A stretch of DNA of 62,000 bases from Chrysomallon squamiferum (lineage: Eukaryota > Mollusca > Gastropoda > Neomphalida > Peltospiridae), in NCBI GenBank assembly GCA_012295275.1, contig CM022665.1:28484446-28546445 (forward strand), in the 5' to 3' direction. Under the pieces are notes generated by a model. The model worked only from the letters and a program-made list of their open reading frames with translations. It was not told where the DNA came from and made no database searches. Below, one piece after another: positions 1 through 13,433 of this stretch; positions within the stretch are counted from its first letter, which is position 1, and the number at the start of each line of letters is the position of its first letter. A program made the position numbers and the translations under genes.

Positions 1-2070
1 GACAGCACCTATGATTATTCCAATTTCACTGTCATCTGATGGTGGTTCAGATTTCACTGTTGTAGAGGCTGGTTTAGATTTTGTTGGAGACTGAATGGAA
101 TCAGAGTCAGTTAGGTTGTCTGTGCGTAAAGCTTTGACAATTATTTCATAACGTGTTCCAATCGTGAGACCTCGGATTTCATACAGGGCAATGTTTGGGT
201 TCAGTAGATCAGATGTTCCTTTGTTGGCTGGGTCTGAGAGATCTACATGTTCCACAAAAATACCAACAATGTGAACAAGTGCACTTTGTGGAATTGTCCA
301 GGACACTGTTATTGAAGTCTCTGTTGTTGCAGTTATTGAAGCTACTATCTTGAACCTTGGCAAATGTGTTGTTGTTGGAATAGTAGTTGTAGTTATTGGT
401 GTTGTTGTATAATAGTTGGGACATTCCTCATCTGTGTAGGTGTAATTACAAACAAAATCACTCAAAGACATTTTATTAAATAACTTTTCATTTGGAAGCA
501 TGCATTTCTCCATCTGAGAAAGAATTACTGTTTTCTCCAATTGTGCCCTTCTTAACCATTTCATTCTGCAGTCACAGTTCAGTGAGTTGTTATACAAGTG
601 AATCATCAGATGAGTAGTGAAGTTATAAAACGTGCACTTTTCCACAGTCTGAATATTGTTACTGTTGAGAAATATGTTAGTCAGTGTGTTTTTGAGACCA
701 AAAAGGCTTTTCCATGTAATGTTTGATATGCTGTTTCCATTTAGATCCAGAGTTTTGAGTCTTGTAAAGTGTTCAAATGTGAAATCCTTGATGATACTGA
801 GTCCTGTGCTGTCAAGATTTAAACTCTGCAAACTTGTTGCTTCTTTAAGTTTGTCCCAGGATGACACAGGATCAAGTCGAGTGTTTTGAAGATTCAGTGT
901 TTCAAGTGATGTCAAATTTACAAATGAAGGTAAAGTCATGGTTTTTGAGGTTGGCAACTTTTGGTTGTCCAGGACCAACTGTTTCAGATTTGGTATTGAA
1001 AAAAAAGCATTTTCATGGAATGTCAGAATTTGGTTGCCAGAGAGATCTAAGTTAATAAGGTTTGGGGTGCTTACAAATGCCATATCTGTAACATTAGATA
1101 TGTGATTTGCTGCAAGACTTAGATACTGCAGATTGTTCTTATTAGTCAAGAAAAAAGGATTTGGTGGAATTTTCAGCAAACCAATATTTTGTAGCTGCAG
1201 TGATTGCAGAGCTGTAAGAAAACCCAGTGCAGTCAGACTGGTGGAAATCTCATTGTATCCCAGATTGAGAGAAAGCAGTCTGTCTGTAATTCCATCAAAA
1301 CTTTGCCTTTCAATATTTTTAATAAGATTATGTGAAAAATTGATTTCCACAAGATTATGAAATTCTTGAAATGAATAGTCTGTTATTCTAGTCAATTTAC
1401 AGTGAGTAATTTCCAGTTTTTCTAACTTAGTGAGTGTGAGAAGTGCTTCATGTGGCATACTTTCAAGATCAAACCTTGTCAGCACTAACTTTGTCACCTC
1501 ACCAAGACCATCAAAAACATGGCCTTCGATAGATTTTACATTCCAGCTATCCAGAATTAAGGTCTTTAGCTTCGTAAAACTTAAAAATGTTGCATTGGTC
1601 ATGTCAGTACTCGGAACCTTGTAATTTTTCATAGTGAGTTCAGTTAGTTTTGTTAGTTTTTTCATCGCTGTGAAAGGAGCTGTCGCATTTCCATAACCAC
1701 CAATTTTTAGAATTTGTAAACTTTCCTCTAACCCTTTAAAAGCTAGATCAGACACATTGTGTAACTTGTTCATTGTCAGATCCAGTTTTTTAATGCGTAG
1801 TCCCATAAAAGCATTGTCTGGAATGTGCTCAATATCATTTTCTGATAAAGTTAATTCAGCAATCGTCCCATTGTACAAACTGGTGTTGCTAATAGCAGGT
1901 ACTTCTGTTAACTGATGTCGTCGGCAGTAGATAATAGGTTCCCCTTCTTTTCCCTCACAACTGCAGTTTTTTATAATATGTTTTAAAATACTACAGTCAG
2001 TTGTCTCTCCTGTCACCTCTCCAGCAAGAATACAGCTGATAATGGTTACTATGACAATAAATATGGCCAT
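1..2070 (-). CDS. LRR + fibronectin-III single-pass membrane protein (C-terminus beyond window)
   Basis: An uninterrupted frame of 690 codons runs from ATG at 2070 to the window edge without a stop. Residues 1-17 form a hydrophobic signal peptide (starts MAIFIVIVTIISCILAG). A Cys-rich cap follows (NCSCEGKEG...YC, about residues 35-50), then roughly 17 leucine-rich repeats of LxxLxLxxNxIxxI type. A C-terminal cap (NCDCRMKWLRR...C...C) lies near residues 500-545. Next come a Thr-rich linker and one fibronectin-III domain (about 571-660, with SWTIP and YEIIVKAL). The last visible residues, IGIIIGAV, look like the start of a transmembrane helix. This is the plan of LRR adhesion or receptor proteins of the LRFN/SLITRK/Toll-like kind, but I cannot assign an orthologue. 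A cytoplasmic part presumably lies outside the window. An acceptor TAG at 2098-2100 places the coding exon start at 2097, just upstream of the ATG. Confidence 0.9.
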   Translation of the reverse strand, partial: MAIFIVIVTIISCILAGEVTGETTDCSILKHIIKNCSCEGKEGEPIIYCRRHQLTEVPAISNTSLYNGTIAELTLSENDIEHIPDNAFMGLRIKKLDLTMNKLHNVSDLAFKGLEESLQILKIGGYGNATAPFTAMKKLTKLTELTMKNYKVPSTDMTNATFLSFTKLKTLILDSWNVKSIEGHVFDGLGEVTKLVLTRFDLESMPHEALLTLTKLEKLEITHCKLTRITDYSFQEFHNLVEINFSHNLIKNIERQSFDGITDRLLSLNLGYNEISTSLTALGFLTALQSLQLQNIGLLKIPPNPFFLTNKNNLQYLSLAANHISNVTDMAFVSTPNLINLDLSGNQILTFHENAFFSIPNLKQLVLDNQKLPTSKTMTLPSFVNLTSLETLNLQNTRLDPVSSWDKLKEATSLQSLNLDSTGLSIIKDFTFEHFTRLKTLDLNGNSISNITWKSLFGLKNTLTNIFLNSNNIQTVEKCTFYNFTTHLMIHLYNNSLNCDCRMKWLRRAQLEKTVILSQMEKCMLPNEKLFNKMSLSDFVCNYTYTDEECPNYYTTTPITTTTIPTTTHLPRFKIVASITATTETSITVSWTIPQSALVHIVGIFVEHVDLSDPANKGTSDLLNPNIALYEIRGLTIGTRYEIIVKALRTDNLTDSDSIQSPTKSKPASTTVKSEPPSDDSEIGIIIGAV

Positions 2071-2097
2071 GTTCTTTTTTTTTTTTTATTGTTACAC

Positions 2098-3574
2098 CTA
2101 AAAGTACAATAATAAATGGTAAGAAATGAATGCTTTTGATGTAATGTGTTGTTAGACTTCTGTTTTAATATTAAATGTTGAAAACATGGTCCATAGAAAC
2201 TAAACATATTCATACATGATGGGATTAGTTTATATAGTTATTTAGATTATTTAACAATTAAATAATTAAAAAGTTTTAATAAAACAATTATTCAGAAATA
2301 CTGAGATTTTATATATGCAAAGTTAATGCCTGTTTATCTGTAAATATTTAGTTTATTTCAGTTATTTATATATTTATTTATTGTGGATGTAATTAATGTA
2401 ATTAATGTGCAAATTTAATATTTAGCAAATTCTATTTCAGAGGCTTCTTGTACTGTTGTTGGTAACTTGGCAACATAAAGTTGTTACGTCAGTAATGGAC
2501 TTGATAAATCAATACAATGCTACAAACACCGTTGTCATGACTTTGATAAACAATAGAAAATTACAGCCATCTAATTCTAGACCAGATTAACCAAATAATA
2601 AAGTATACAGGTATTAAAAGGAAATGCATATTATAGTAAAAATACAGTTTTTGTTAAGAACGTAAAAGAAAAGATTATAATGGTATTTATAAACAAATTG
2701 TGATTGCACATATATACACATGACACACACTTGCCACACACACACAGATACCCACACGTGCACATACACACAGACATATACACACATTCATACATACAAC
2801 TTGTACCTAGTATGTAGCTAATATACTTCTCAATACTGTATTTACTCTCAAGACATTCCTATTAACAGTTGTCATTTACAGGTGTGCTTACAGGTAGGCT
2901 ATAGTTTTCTAGGTGTGTATGGTAGTGATGTAGGTCATGGTTACCTCACATAAGCTGATAGAGAACAGAGAAATACCTAACATTGTGACAAATTATTGTA
3001 GCCAACTTAAATGTTTCTCTTTCTTTCTCTTAATTAACCTTTTAGCAATATCACTGTAAATACCTAAAGTTAATCTCCTCTACTGAAATATGTTAAGTAC
3101 AGGTGTTAGTTAATTCCTTGCCATAATCAGAACTGTTTTATCATTGTGATATTTCTCCATGCAGAACAGTTATTATTTATAAACAAAATGTTAAAATGTT
3201 TAAGAATATTGTAATAATTAGGATTATTTTTATTTTCTGTAAATGATTTAAAAAAATAACCACACCCCAAAGACATTAAAATCTCCCAAACATGTTTATG
3301 TAATAATAGTCATCAGAATTCAACAATCAAATGCTATATTACGTGCACACATCTAAATTCTGTCAATTCGGTTTTGCATGTGACCTATCTGTTATGACCT
3401 ACATACACACCTATCAACACCTGTATGACTTCTTACCTTTGCTGGTCTGTGTTTAAGCTTTACGAAACAGTACTGATCATAAACAGTAGCTTTCTTCACA
3501 AATGTATTTCATTGTCCTGCATCCTGATTGCAGGTAGTCCACAAGATAAAGACTTAAGAGGATTTACCTCTTAC
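2098..3574 (-). other. Inferred 5' intron of the LRR gene
   Basis: On the minus strand a good donor (GAGACAG|GTAAGAG) sits at 3575/3574 and an acceptor (TACTTTTAG|GTGTAAC) at 2098/2097, 27 bases before the LRR start codon. The stretch between is AT-rich and holds a CA-rich patch around 2710-2790, with nothing coding that I can see. Splicing is inferred from the site sequences only. Confidence 0.45.
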
Positions 3575-3830
3575 CTGTCTCCTTGCCGTACCTGTGTGGT
3601 AATTGTTTTCTCTTCTGTGTGTAGTGAGTCATGTCGCCTTCGCATACCTGAATGACAGCAATTTCCGCCAACCAATCAGAAAGACCGAAAAAGTGTGGTC
3701 GCGCTGTTGTAACTTCACTGTGACAGCGACGTAGAAAAGTAGGCAAAACAAATGTGTAGACATGATTAGTGTCATTGTTCACTGAATACCACACCTGGGG
3801 AGGGGAATTTGAGAGTGCGGAAGATGAAAA
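3575..3830 (-). promoter_or_regulatory. Likely promoter and non-coding first exon of the LRR gene
   Basis: This block is clearly richer in G+C than its flanks. It contains a textbook CCAAT box (CCAACCAATCAG, CCAAT at 3672-3676 on the plus strand) and ends on the minus strand at a consensus splice donor at 3574/3575. No TATA box is obvious. The placement upstream of the LRR coding exon suggests its promoter. A bidirectional role is possible, but no plus-strand first exon was recognised next to it. Confidence 0.45.
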
Positions 3831-5550
3831 TTGTTCCCGGTATTTTACTGTTGACTAATAAAATAAAAATATAATCTGTATGAAACGTTAATTGTTCTGT
3901 GAATAAATCAAAATAAAAAAAACAGAAAATTTAATAGAGTTTAGATTTATTTTATAAATTGTATTGGTATGTTACTCTATATTTTACTAATTTTATAATT
4001 TAATAAAACAACAAATTGATCTCTCTTTCTTTTTAATATGGTTTTCTTTGCAGTGTCAGTCAGTTTTGAATTTTGAATTTAATTTCAACAGAATTTGTTT
4101 AACGTTAACTAAGCTGGATATCTGACTTCTACCGTTATTCTTTTTGATCAACATTGCTGTCTAATTGCAAAGTCTAAATATTATGTTAAGACTTGCTGAT
4201 ACTGAATATATTTAATATAAGGAAATTTAATGATCTACTTTTATTGTTAAATAACAGAAATGTTATTTTCATTTCTCCCTGCAGATATTTAAATGTTCAG
4301 TTTTGGTTGTTAGCAAATGTTTAACAAAAGAAACTAAACTGAATTAAACACTGACCAAGTCATACGTTTATTTATTATTTCACACACTAATTAACTGCAT
4401 TCTAACAGACTTTATACAGGGCTGCATTTATTTTACTCTAGTTCTAAGGACTTTTCAGTATAGACCCTTTTCTTAAACTCTTTAGAACATTTGTGTTAAA
4501 GTGTCTTCTTAATTGCTAATTGAACAAAGGCATTGCATTTGTTTCTCTTAACATTTAGCTACATTGTTAGAAAATCTGTCAGGTGACACTATGAAATATT
4601 AACTTGTGAATACTATACCACTGTTTGAAGAAAGACATTGGATGATATAGTGTGTCTGCAGGTCACGTAATAAAAGTTAATCAGTTTTCAGTTTTACTGT
4701 AACATCATAAATCAATTACCCATTTAATTTTTCTGTAAGTGGTTATTAGACATCAGATGTGATTACTTGCATTAAGATTATATGATCAGTTTTCTAGGAA
4801 CTGCAAACAGACATCAGACATTCAGTTGTCTGACTGTGATTGTATTAGAGCTTTATAGCTTGGAAGATTTTATATGCACCTTTGGACAATCAGAATTACA
4901 CATTCTAAAACATTTGATAAACTAGACTTGTGGCAGATGTTGAAAAGAAGCAGAAAAATATATTATTTTATTAATATTAAATAGTTCGTTTTTTTACCTA
5001 GTTAAATAGATCAAGCTCTAATAAATCAAGATATAAAAACTTGTTTGGCCAAATTTGTTTATATGTCAGGTGTTTGTAAAAATCTATGTCTGTTTGAGTA
5101 ATGATTACCGTATACAGGTTAACCATGATGACAGTTCATACTGCATGTACAGTGTGCTGAGAAACACACACATTTGTTCACCATTAACATAATTAATCAT
5201 TATTTTGAATTTATTTAACTTGTACATTTGTTATCTTATTTAGCGTTTCTTCAGATGTTCACCATCCATTCTGAACATTATTTTCAGAAGGTTCTAAATA
5301 TAACATGATATTTTAGTCACTCTGTATATCTCTGCCTATCTCTCATATAATGCTAAAACAAACAAAGTAATAGGCCTTAATGCTGCTAGAGTTTTGTATG
5401 TTCCAAGTTCTGACTGGAGTGTTATATGATCATTATATTTTTTCTTTTCTCTAAGTGGATTTATAAACCAGTAATAAACTGTATTTATATCTACTCACTT
5501 AAATATTGTGTATGTATGTGTATGTTTGTATGTTGTGTGTGTGTGTGTGT

Positions 5551-5612
<62 letters not shown>

Positions 5613-7163
5613 AAAAAAGAAAACAAGAAAGTTTGTGTGTGTGTATCACACATGGTATAAATTTGTCAGGTAAGGCTGAGTTGATACATAATACTGTACA
5701 AGTTGTGACAGTGAATTTATCTGATCACTGAATGAGCACAATAAAGCATTATGTAAGCCATTGTTAGAATTCCAAGGAAAGATTCAGTATTATTTTAAAT
5801 AATTTACATCACTGACTAACAAGAGAGTTTCTATTAACAGTTAACAGTTGGACATAAACAGAAAAAGACTTTGAAAAATAACCTTACATTCATGCATACA
5901 TGCATTCGTTTAAAATATAACGAAAGAAAAAAATAATAAATGTAGGATAATTTATAGCTATTACAAAAGAGAATTTAAAAAAAAAATTGTTTCAGTCTAT
6001 TTTGTGGTTATTTGTTGTTCACAATTTTTTTTTTCTTTGACATTCATACTTTTAACATGTAATATATCAAACAGTTTAAATAGAGCAGAGATGATTGATT
6101 GTATAAATTACATTGTTTTAAAATAGAATCTTGTCTGTCCACCTCAGTTATTTATGAAATCAAATGATAATAATAGATATAATTTATTTTTACAATTTCT
6201 TTCTCTGCTTATCATTGATCACCTAGTTTTTTCAAAGCTTCTGTTGCAATTTCCACATTTAAAAAACAGAGTTATCTGATGATTATGACCTACAGTTTGA
6301 GAAACATCAACTCAAGGACTACATTTTTCAAACTTTAATCATATTCTGTTTTAGGAAATGACTCATGCTCAATCATTTTTATGTGGACAATGCAGGCTGT
6401 GCTGGTCTGCTCTTAAGTGTTTATAACTTTTACAAAGTTTTGTCAAGCTCAGAAAACACTGTTGAATTTTCTGTGAAGCTTTTAACAAATAGCGTCTGTG
6501 AGGTGTGTTTGTATTACACTGAGAAATGTTTAGACATGATAGCTTTTGTTCATTCAGATTGTTTCTTGTATGTGTGTCTACAAGCTCAGCTGATGCCTTC
6601 AGTACAGTGAAATGTTTGTTGATAGCATATAGAGCATTCTGAAATCAGTCACTGTTTCAATAATACAGCACTTGTAATAAATATCTAATAACACTTTTCT
6701 CCATATAGAGGTAGAATTTTCATGCAGTAATAAATAGAATTTAAAAGTTTGTAATGCATATTATGCAAAAACATGCACACACTAAATATAAGCTGAATGG
6801 TTTTTTTTACATATATGTGAGTGTATCTATTATTTAATAAAAAAAATAATTACCCATGCGTGTCCACACAAATGCAAACATGTACATTTTATTTGTTTCC
6901 ATACATGTTTTTTCTTTTCACTATAGAACTTAATAGTAAAATGAAATTATATTTTCATGGATGGCTGCTGTAGGATTATTAATAAGATGCTGAAATATGG
7001 CAGTTGAGAAAGATGATTTTTGTAATAATATGACAGAAAAAAATCTGAAAGTTAACAACAATTGAATTGAAAAGCTTTTTAGTGTTGCATTAAGTATTTA
7101 TTTGCTAAAGAAAGACACTTATAAAATAACATAATTTTCTGAGTCATTATTTTGTATTTTCAG
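3831..7163. other. Non-coding AT-rich stretch between the LRR gene and the first visible ATG2 exon
   Basis: I searched this stretch on the plus strand for the missing N-terminal ATG2 exons and saw none. It contains a TG/GA microsatellite at 5532-5612 and a short, low-quality open frame at 6362-6610 that I do not regard as a gene. A short inverted repeat (TCAGACA...TGTCTGA) lies near 4817-4836. Nothing else stands out. Confidence 0.5.
5532..5612. repeat. (TG)n-(GA)n compound microsatellite
   Basis: About 28 bases of TG dinucleotides are followed directly by about 54 bases of GA dinucleotides, giving a purine-only strand in the second half. Confidence 0.95.
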
Positions 7164-7860
7164 TTGCTGACATTCGATGTTGAAGATGACAGCAAACCAA
7201 GTCACATGTACAGCAGTACCCACAACAGAAGCCCAGCTGTCAAACTTAAACTTGTCAAGGCTGAGAAAACAAGAGTTAGTTTTGTTTATTTATAATTGAA
7301 ATGAATTTATTCATTCTTACATAGATAATTAAAATTAAATAACAGTTTCTAATATTTTTTCCCCTTACATTTCCTTTTTTCTTATTTTAAATCAAAATAT
7401 TGTCACTTTTTGCTTTTAAATTTAAAAATTTACATTAGAAATTAAATATATTTATCATTATTTCATTTCTGTTTTTCTTTCTTTTTTCCCCTTCTTTATC
7501 TTTTTAAAATTATTTATAAAAAAATTTTGTAAGAAATTCTGAACACAGTTACAATTTTAAAAAAAACTAAAAAAAACCTAACTGTATCATTTTTCTATGT
7601 TGTATTTTCTCTTTTTTAAATTTATTTATTTACTTTCTGTAATTTCAGTCAAGCTCAAAAGCTCATCTTACTCTGCCTAGAACTGATGTTGGAATTGAGC
7701 TGGGTGCATTCCATTGTGAAGTGGACATCACCATCGTGGACCGCATCAACAGTTTGTTGTCACCTGAGCCCCTGACTCCCATGGAGATCAGTGGAACCAG
7801 AAGCAAAATTAGTCTAACCCAACAGTACTCCACAAGTTCTGTACGTTTTATGCTTATTTT

Positions 7861-7916
<56 letters not shown>

Positions 7917-8206
7917 AACAAAAAAAAGCATAATAAGCAAGCCAGTTTTAAAATCAATTTACATTTTTTTTAAAGATATAAATTTGAACTCTTTCTTGCC
8001 TAGACCTATCCCAAACCATCTTTACTCACTCACCACAATTCTTCTGATGCTAACAGACCCATCCTTCATGCTGGGCAGTTGATAATTATTACTTTTTATT
8101 CATCTTCTTTGTTATTTGTTTATTTTTTATACATACATACATATTACACATACACACAAAAACACACACATACACACACTCACTCACTCACATCTTTTTT
8201 CCATTG

Positions 8207-8238
<32 letters not shown>

Positions 8239-8591
8239 GAAGAAGAATTGTTTGGCGTTTGGTTTTTTTCCTTTTTATTTTTTTTTTCTTAATAAAATCA
8301 GTTTTAATATATATTTTTTTATCTTTAGGTAAATAACTGTAAGATAATTACATTGTTTTTCCTTTCTTTTTTACATTTGTTATTTAGATTTCTTTTTTTT
8401 TAACACTTACATGTTTATTACAGAATAAAATGCTTATATAGTTTAAAAAGTTAAAAACTATTTCAAAGAATTACACAGAAAATAATTTTTCAATCTATTA
8501 AACTTACCACCTGCTTTATCATCATTGCTGTCATCAACACATTTCTACATCTCTTCTTATTCTTCTTTTTATCATCATCATCATCACCATC

Positions 8592-8666
<75 letters not shown>

Positions 8667-9393
8667 GTTATTATTAGCTTGGTCGACAGATGTTTAATCA
8701 GGTTATGCAGGAGACGCCATCACTGGATGAGAATCTTGTAGATTTCCATGTTACCAGTGTCAGTGGAACTATTAATTTCAGGTTAATTTCATTGGTTTTT
8801 TTTAATAAATAAAAAAAAAATATATATTCTCTGAAGAAAATAGTACAAAATACAAGAACGTATTACACTGAAAAAAAAATATCTTTTACACAAATGATAT
8901 TCCATATATTTATTTAAATGTTTACAAAAATCACATAGTTACATTATAATTCTGAGAATACAAAATGCTTGAATATATGTTTATTAATTAAAAATATATT
9001 CATTAAAAGATACATTCTGTCAAGTTACTTATTTAATAAAATTGCATCAGTGAATGTTTGTGAAATAAAATTATTCTGCAATACGATATTCTACAAAGTT
9101 ATATACTTGATGTTCTGCTGACAGGTTTCCAGTTCCTGACTTGAGGAATGGGTCCCAGGTTGACAGAGTTCCCTGGTGGCATCGAAACATCCACAAAGAG
9201 AGTCTGATTCTCCAGATGTCAAATTTTAGTTTCCAGACTTGTCTAGGAACAGATCCACAGTACAAGCTGGAATTCACATGTAGTGAACTGTCTGGTAATT
9301 TTTAATTTTAACAAAGTTAATGCAAATTTAAATTTTCGAACAATACAAACTGTATGGGTTTTAATTTTTTTGTCAGCTGTCTGGAAATGAAAC

Positions 9394-9424
<31 letters not shown>

Positions 9425-12400
9425 TGTCTGGATTTAAACTCTTTAAACAAATCATAAAGCTGTTACTTCAGGCATTGACCATAATACAGTTATATAGGAT
9501 TTCAAATGAACTGTTATTCCATTTATCATTTAAAACATACTCAGCCTAGTCCTGTTTGCAATGGTCATTATAATGAGTAAAATAACAGAATTTTGATAAA
9601 ACATATTAATTCAAAAAAGTTATTTTTAATTGCAAAAAAAAAAAATAATAATAATAATAATAATAAAAACAAAACAAAAAAACAACATTTCATTTGACTT
9701 AATTTTTATCCAGAATTAAAAAGTAAATGGATAATTACCGAGAAGTTGATTGTTTGAGATGTTATTTAGAGATTATCAAACTGCATGGGTTCATTCATTA
9801 TTTTTAATTCAGGGTATTTTAAAGAGGATGTGAATTGTTCTCCAGTTCTTATAGCATCTGTGATAGCCGATGATGGGTGTGATTTGTCAGAAAGAGACAG
9901 AGGTTTCAACTGGCCAAGGTGAATTTTTATTTATTTGTTTGTTTGTTTGTTTGTTTGTAATGGTTAATTAATTTATAATATGTATTTATTTTTATTTATT
10001 TGTTTGTTTGTTTGTTTGTAATGGTTAATTAATTAATAATATGTATTTTTAATCTATACTTTAAAATGTTCATTTCATGTAGGTTTTTTTTTACTATATA
10101 AAAAAAAAGAAAAATCATTGTATTAAGCATTGCCAGTTACACTGATAATGTTTGGGTTCTTAGCTTTTTATGATCATTGTGTTTTAAATTTTTATCTTCT
10201 GGTGTTTGTTTGTTGTTTTTTTAAATTTTATTTAATTGTTTTTATATTTAAATTTTGTTTGTTGTTATATAATATCATTTTTGAATAGGAAAACATTTTA
10301 CTTCAGTATAAGTATACAAATATTCATGAAATCTGATCTAAACACAATTTATTACACTGCATTTATGAACCATAAATAACAGATAACGATTTTTTTCTTT
10401 CTTTCTTTCTTTCTTTGAACATAACAATTTTTAATTATATAATTAAATTTTATTTTTCCTAGACTCGTGATAACATTCAGTGAAAAGATTTGTTCCGTTC
10501 TTGAAGATGAACAGGTAGAGTCTGATGACTCCATACCCATGGATTCTCTCAACGGAGCATGTCAGTTTTCTAAACCTGAACCCTCACCATTCTCTGCAAA
10601 GAAATCAATGTATGAACAAGAAGATCTTTCTTCATTCTCGGACAGAAACAGTCAAAGAAAACACACCAGTGAAGAGGTGATCCTTAATTCTTTTATTTTC
10701 ATTATCTATTTAAAGTGTAATTTCAGTCTGGTAAGATGTACTGATAGTTTAAATATATGTCTAGTGAACTGTTGAATAAGAACATTTCCATCATATCTAC
10801 AGTTGGTGGGAACATACAGCTGAGGTATATTTTGTATACTTCTATAAGATTTTGTTTTGTTTCTTAACACTAGACTTTGCTCATAATAAATCCAAGGAGG
10901 GTTTTCTATCTCTCCTTTTTTTGCAACATCATCTAGTATATAGAAATGTATTTTTAAAAACAAAACAAAGCCTGCTAACTGAATGAACTGCAGAAAAGTT
11001 TGCCATATACTCAGCCTGTCAGGAATCTTTGTATATGTCTCTTTATAAAATAATGTTTTTGTTTTAATATAAAAACGGTCAAATAACTACATCCATGATC
11101 CTGAGGGAATTGTTGTTTTAATGTTATTATTAGCAATCTGTGGTCCAAAAATAAATAAAATGTTCCACTTCAAAGAATAAAAAATGGAATTTGGTGAGGT
11201 TTTTTTCTTGTTTTTATTTTTGTTGTTGTTTCTTGACATACTTTACATATTAATATATTAATTGATATACTTGTCATTTTACTTAAACAAGGTAAAAGAA
11301 ACTGTGATGATGTGGACAACATACTTCATTCTGATTGTCCAATTAAAACTCTTGTCTGAATATTCTGGTCAATGTAGGATTGTCACTGGTTAGTCCAGTA
11401 CTGTTTTAAATATTTTTGTATTTTAAATTTCAGAAAGTGATTCCAGGAGACAAGGAGGAAATGAAGGATTTTCAAGAGAAATCTGTGTCTAACACAAAGA
11501 TGCACATAGAAATCACACTACCCATTGTTACAGCTTTCCTACCCAGCAAGGACATGTTTGAGATTTTATACAACAGGTACTTTGTTTTTATTCTAAACTT
11601 CCTGTTCCTCTGAATTATTGTACTGTTGTCTCGCAGAGCTCTAAAAGCAGCTTATAGTAACACTGGCAAATTACTTAATTTACTATGAATAGATAAAAAA
11701 AATAGAGAAATTATATTTTTCTTAGTCATTTCATATAGAAAAGAATGACTATACAGTATAAATACTTATACATGCATGCATACATATATACATATATATA
11801 CATATGTAGACAGATATAGATGCAGATATAATATTTTAATATTACTCATTTTCAGACTGAACAATGACTTGTTGATGTGGGAACCAATGGCACCTTCTCC
11901 TCTAAAAACAAAAGACAGTCTAGGACCTATGCAACCAGCAGATCTTAATAATGTCCTTCACATGTTCCAACATGGTTTGCCAGAAACATTTGAAATGGCC
12001 AAGTCTGGCCAACTGTATGGTAATAATAAATATTTTAATATTCAACAGTATTTAGATATATTAGTCTTGTCAGTTTTCTTTTAAACAAATATTTATTTTG
12101 CTGGTGTTGTTGTTTTTTTTAATTTAATTTTTTGTCTTTTCATTTTTAACTGTTATAGTTCAATTTTTAAAACTCTGACTCTTGAAATGTGTCAAAAAGC
12201 TTTGAAAATGAAAAGAAAGATATTCATTTTCTTTTTGTGGTGAATTGAAAAGACAGGAAAAGACAGTAACTCAGTTGTTATAGATAAAGCTTGATAAATA
12301 GTACATCACTATATCAGTTTTCTTCAGTGTGTGTACTGAACTATCTTTCTGTTTATCAGATGTGCTTTCCTGTCTGTGAAAACTATAATCAAATAGGATT

Positions 12401-13393
12401 AATAATCCAAAAGCATTGCAGCAATGATTAAAAAACATTTAATTGTATAATAAATAATAATTAAAGATATTCAGTTGTCATAAGATAATTATTGATCATT
12501 CATACATTTGCTAAAATTAATTTATCATGTTGGATGCTGTTACTCTATAATTCAAAAGAAGAGTTCATTTTCAGATTCAGATTCAGACTCTGATGAAAAT
12601 TTCTCTTACTATTCCATTCACGAGAGTCGACGTAAAAAGCAACCACAACAACAGCAACAACTGCAGAGCAAACTCTGTGTGTCACTGAATGTTATGAAGG
12701 GAAAAGTTCTTGCTGTTGTGCCAAATAAGGTACAGGAAACTATAACTGTATGTATTTTGTGAAACATAATTTTTTAAAATTTAATAAAGATTATTTACCA
12801 GTTAGTTTTAAAGATTATCATTTTTATCCAATAGCACTTGTCTTCTTCCACATGTAGGGATCAATGTTGATGTTTGTTAATTGTTGACTTATGCATTAAA
12901 GAAAAGTATATTGTTAACTATTAACTTAATAATAGAATTTAACTGAAATGTCAGTATCGTTCTTCATTCATTTTCTATCATTCATAGTATTTTGCATAAT
13001 GATTATCAATATCAGTGCATACAGATTTATTATTTATTTTTTTATTTACATGCAGTCAATATATTGCTTATAATGATTTATAATGTTACATTAATCCTGT
13101 TTTTAAAATAATCTTTTAAATTTAAAAAACAAAAATGTTATCTGCAGGAGGAGAAGTCACATGGAGAGATTCTAGTGGAGGTTGAGGAGAGTGTTTTGTT
13201 CTGTGTTGTCAGTCACAATGGAGATCCAGATCTGAGGTATCTCTGTTTCCAAACCAACAAAATAGCTCTGTCCAATTCAGGTACATTGTTTTTTCTCATG
13301 ACCTGTGATAAGTATACTGATTACATACATTATAATTATAATAATATTTTAATTAAATTATAGTATTTTGCTTGTTTGTTTGTTTATATAAGA

Positions 13394-13433
<40 letters not shown>

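Noticed and set aside
6362-6610. 81-codon plus-strand frame upstream of ATG2
   Set aside because: Considered as an N-terminal ATG2 exon, but it ends in a stop, has no splice donor and no similarity to the Chorein domain.
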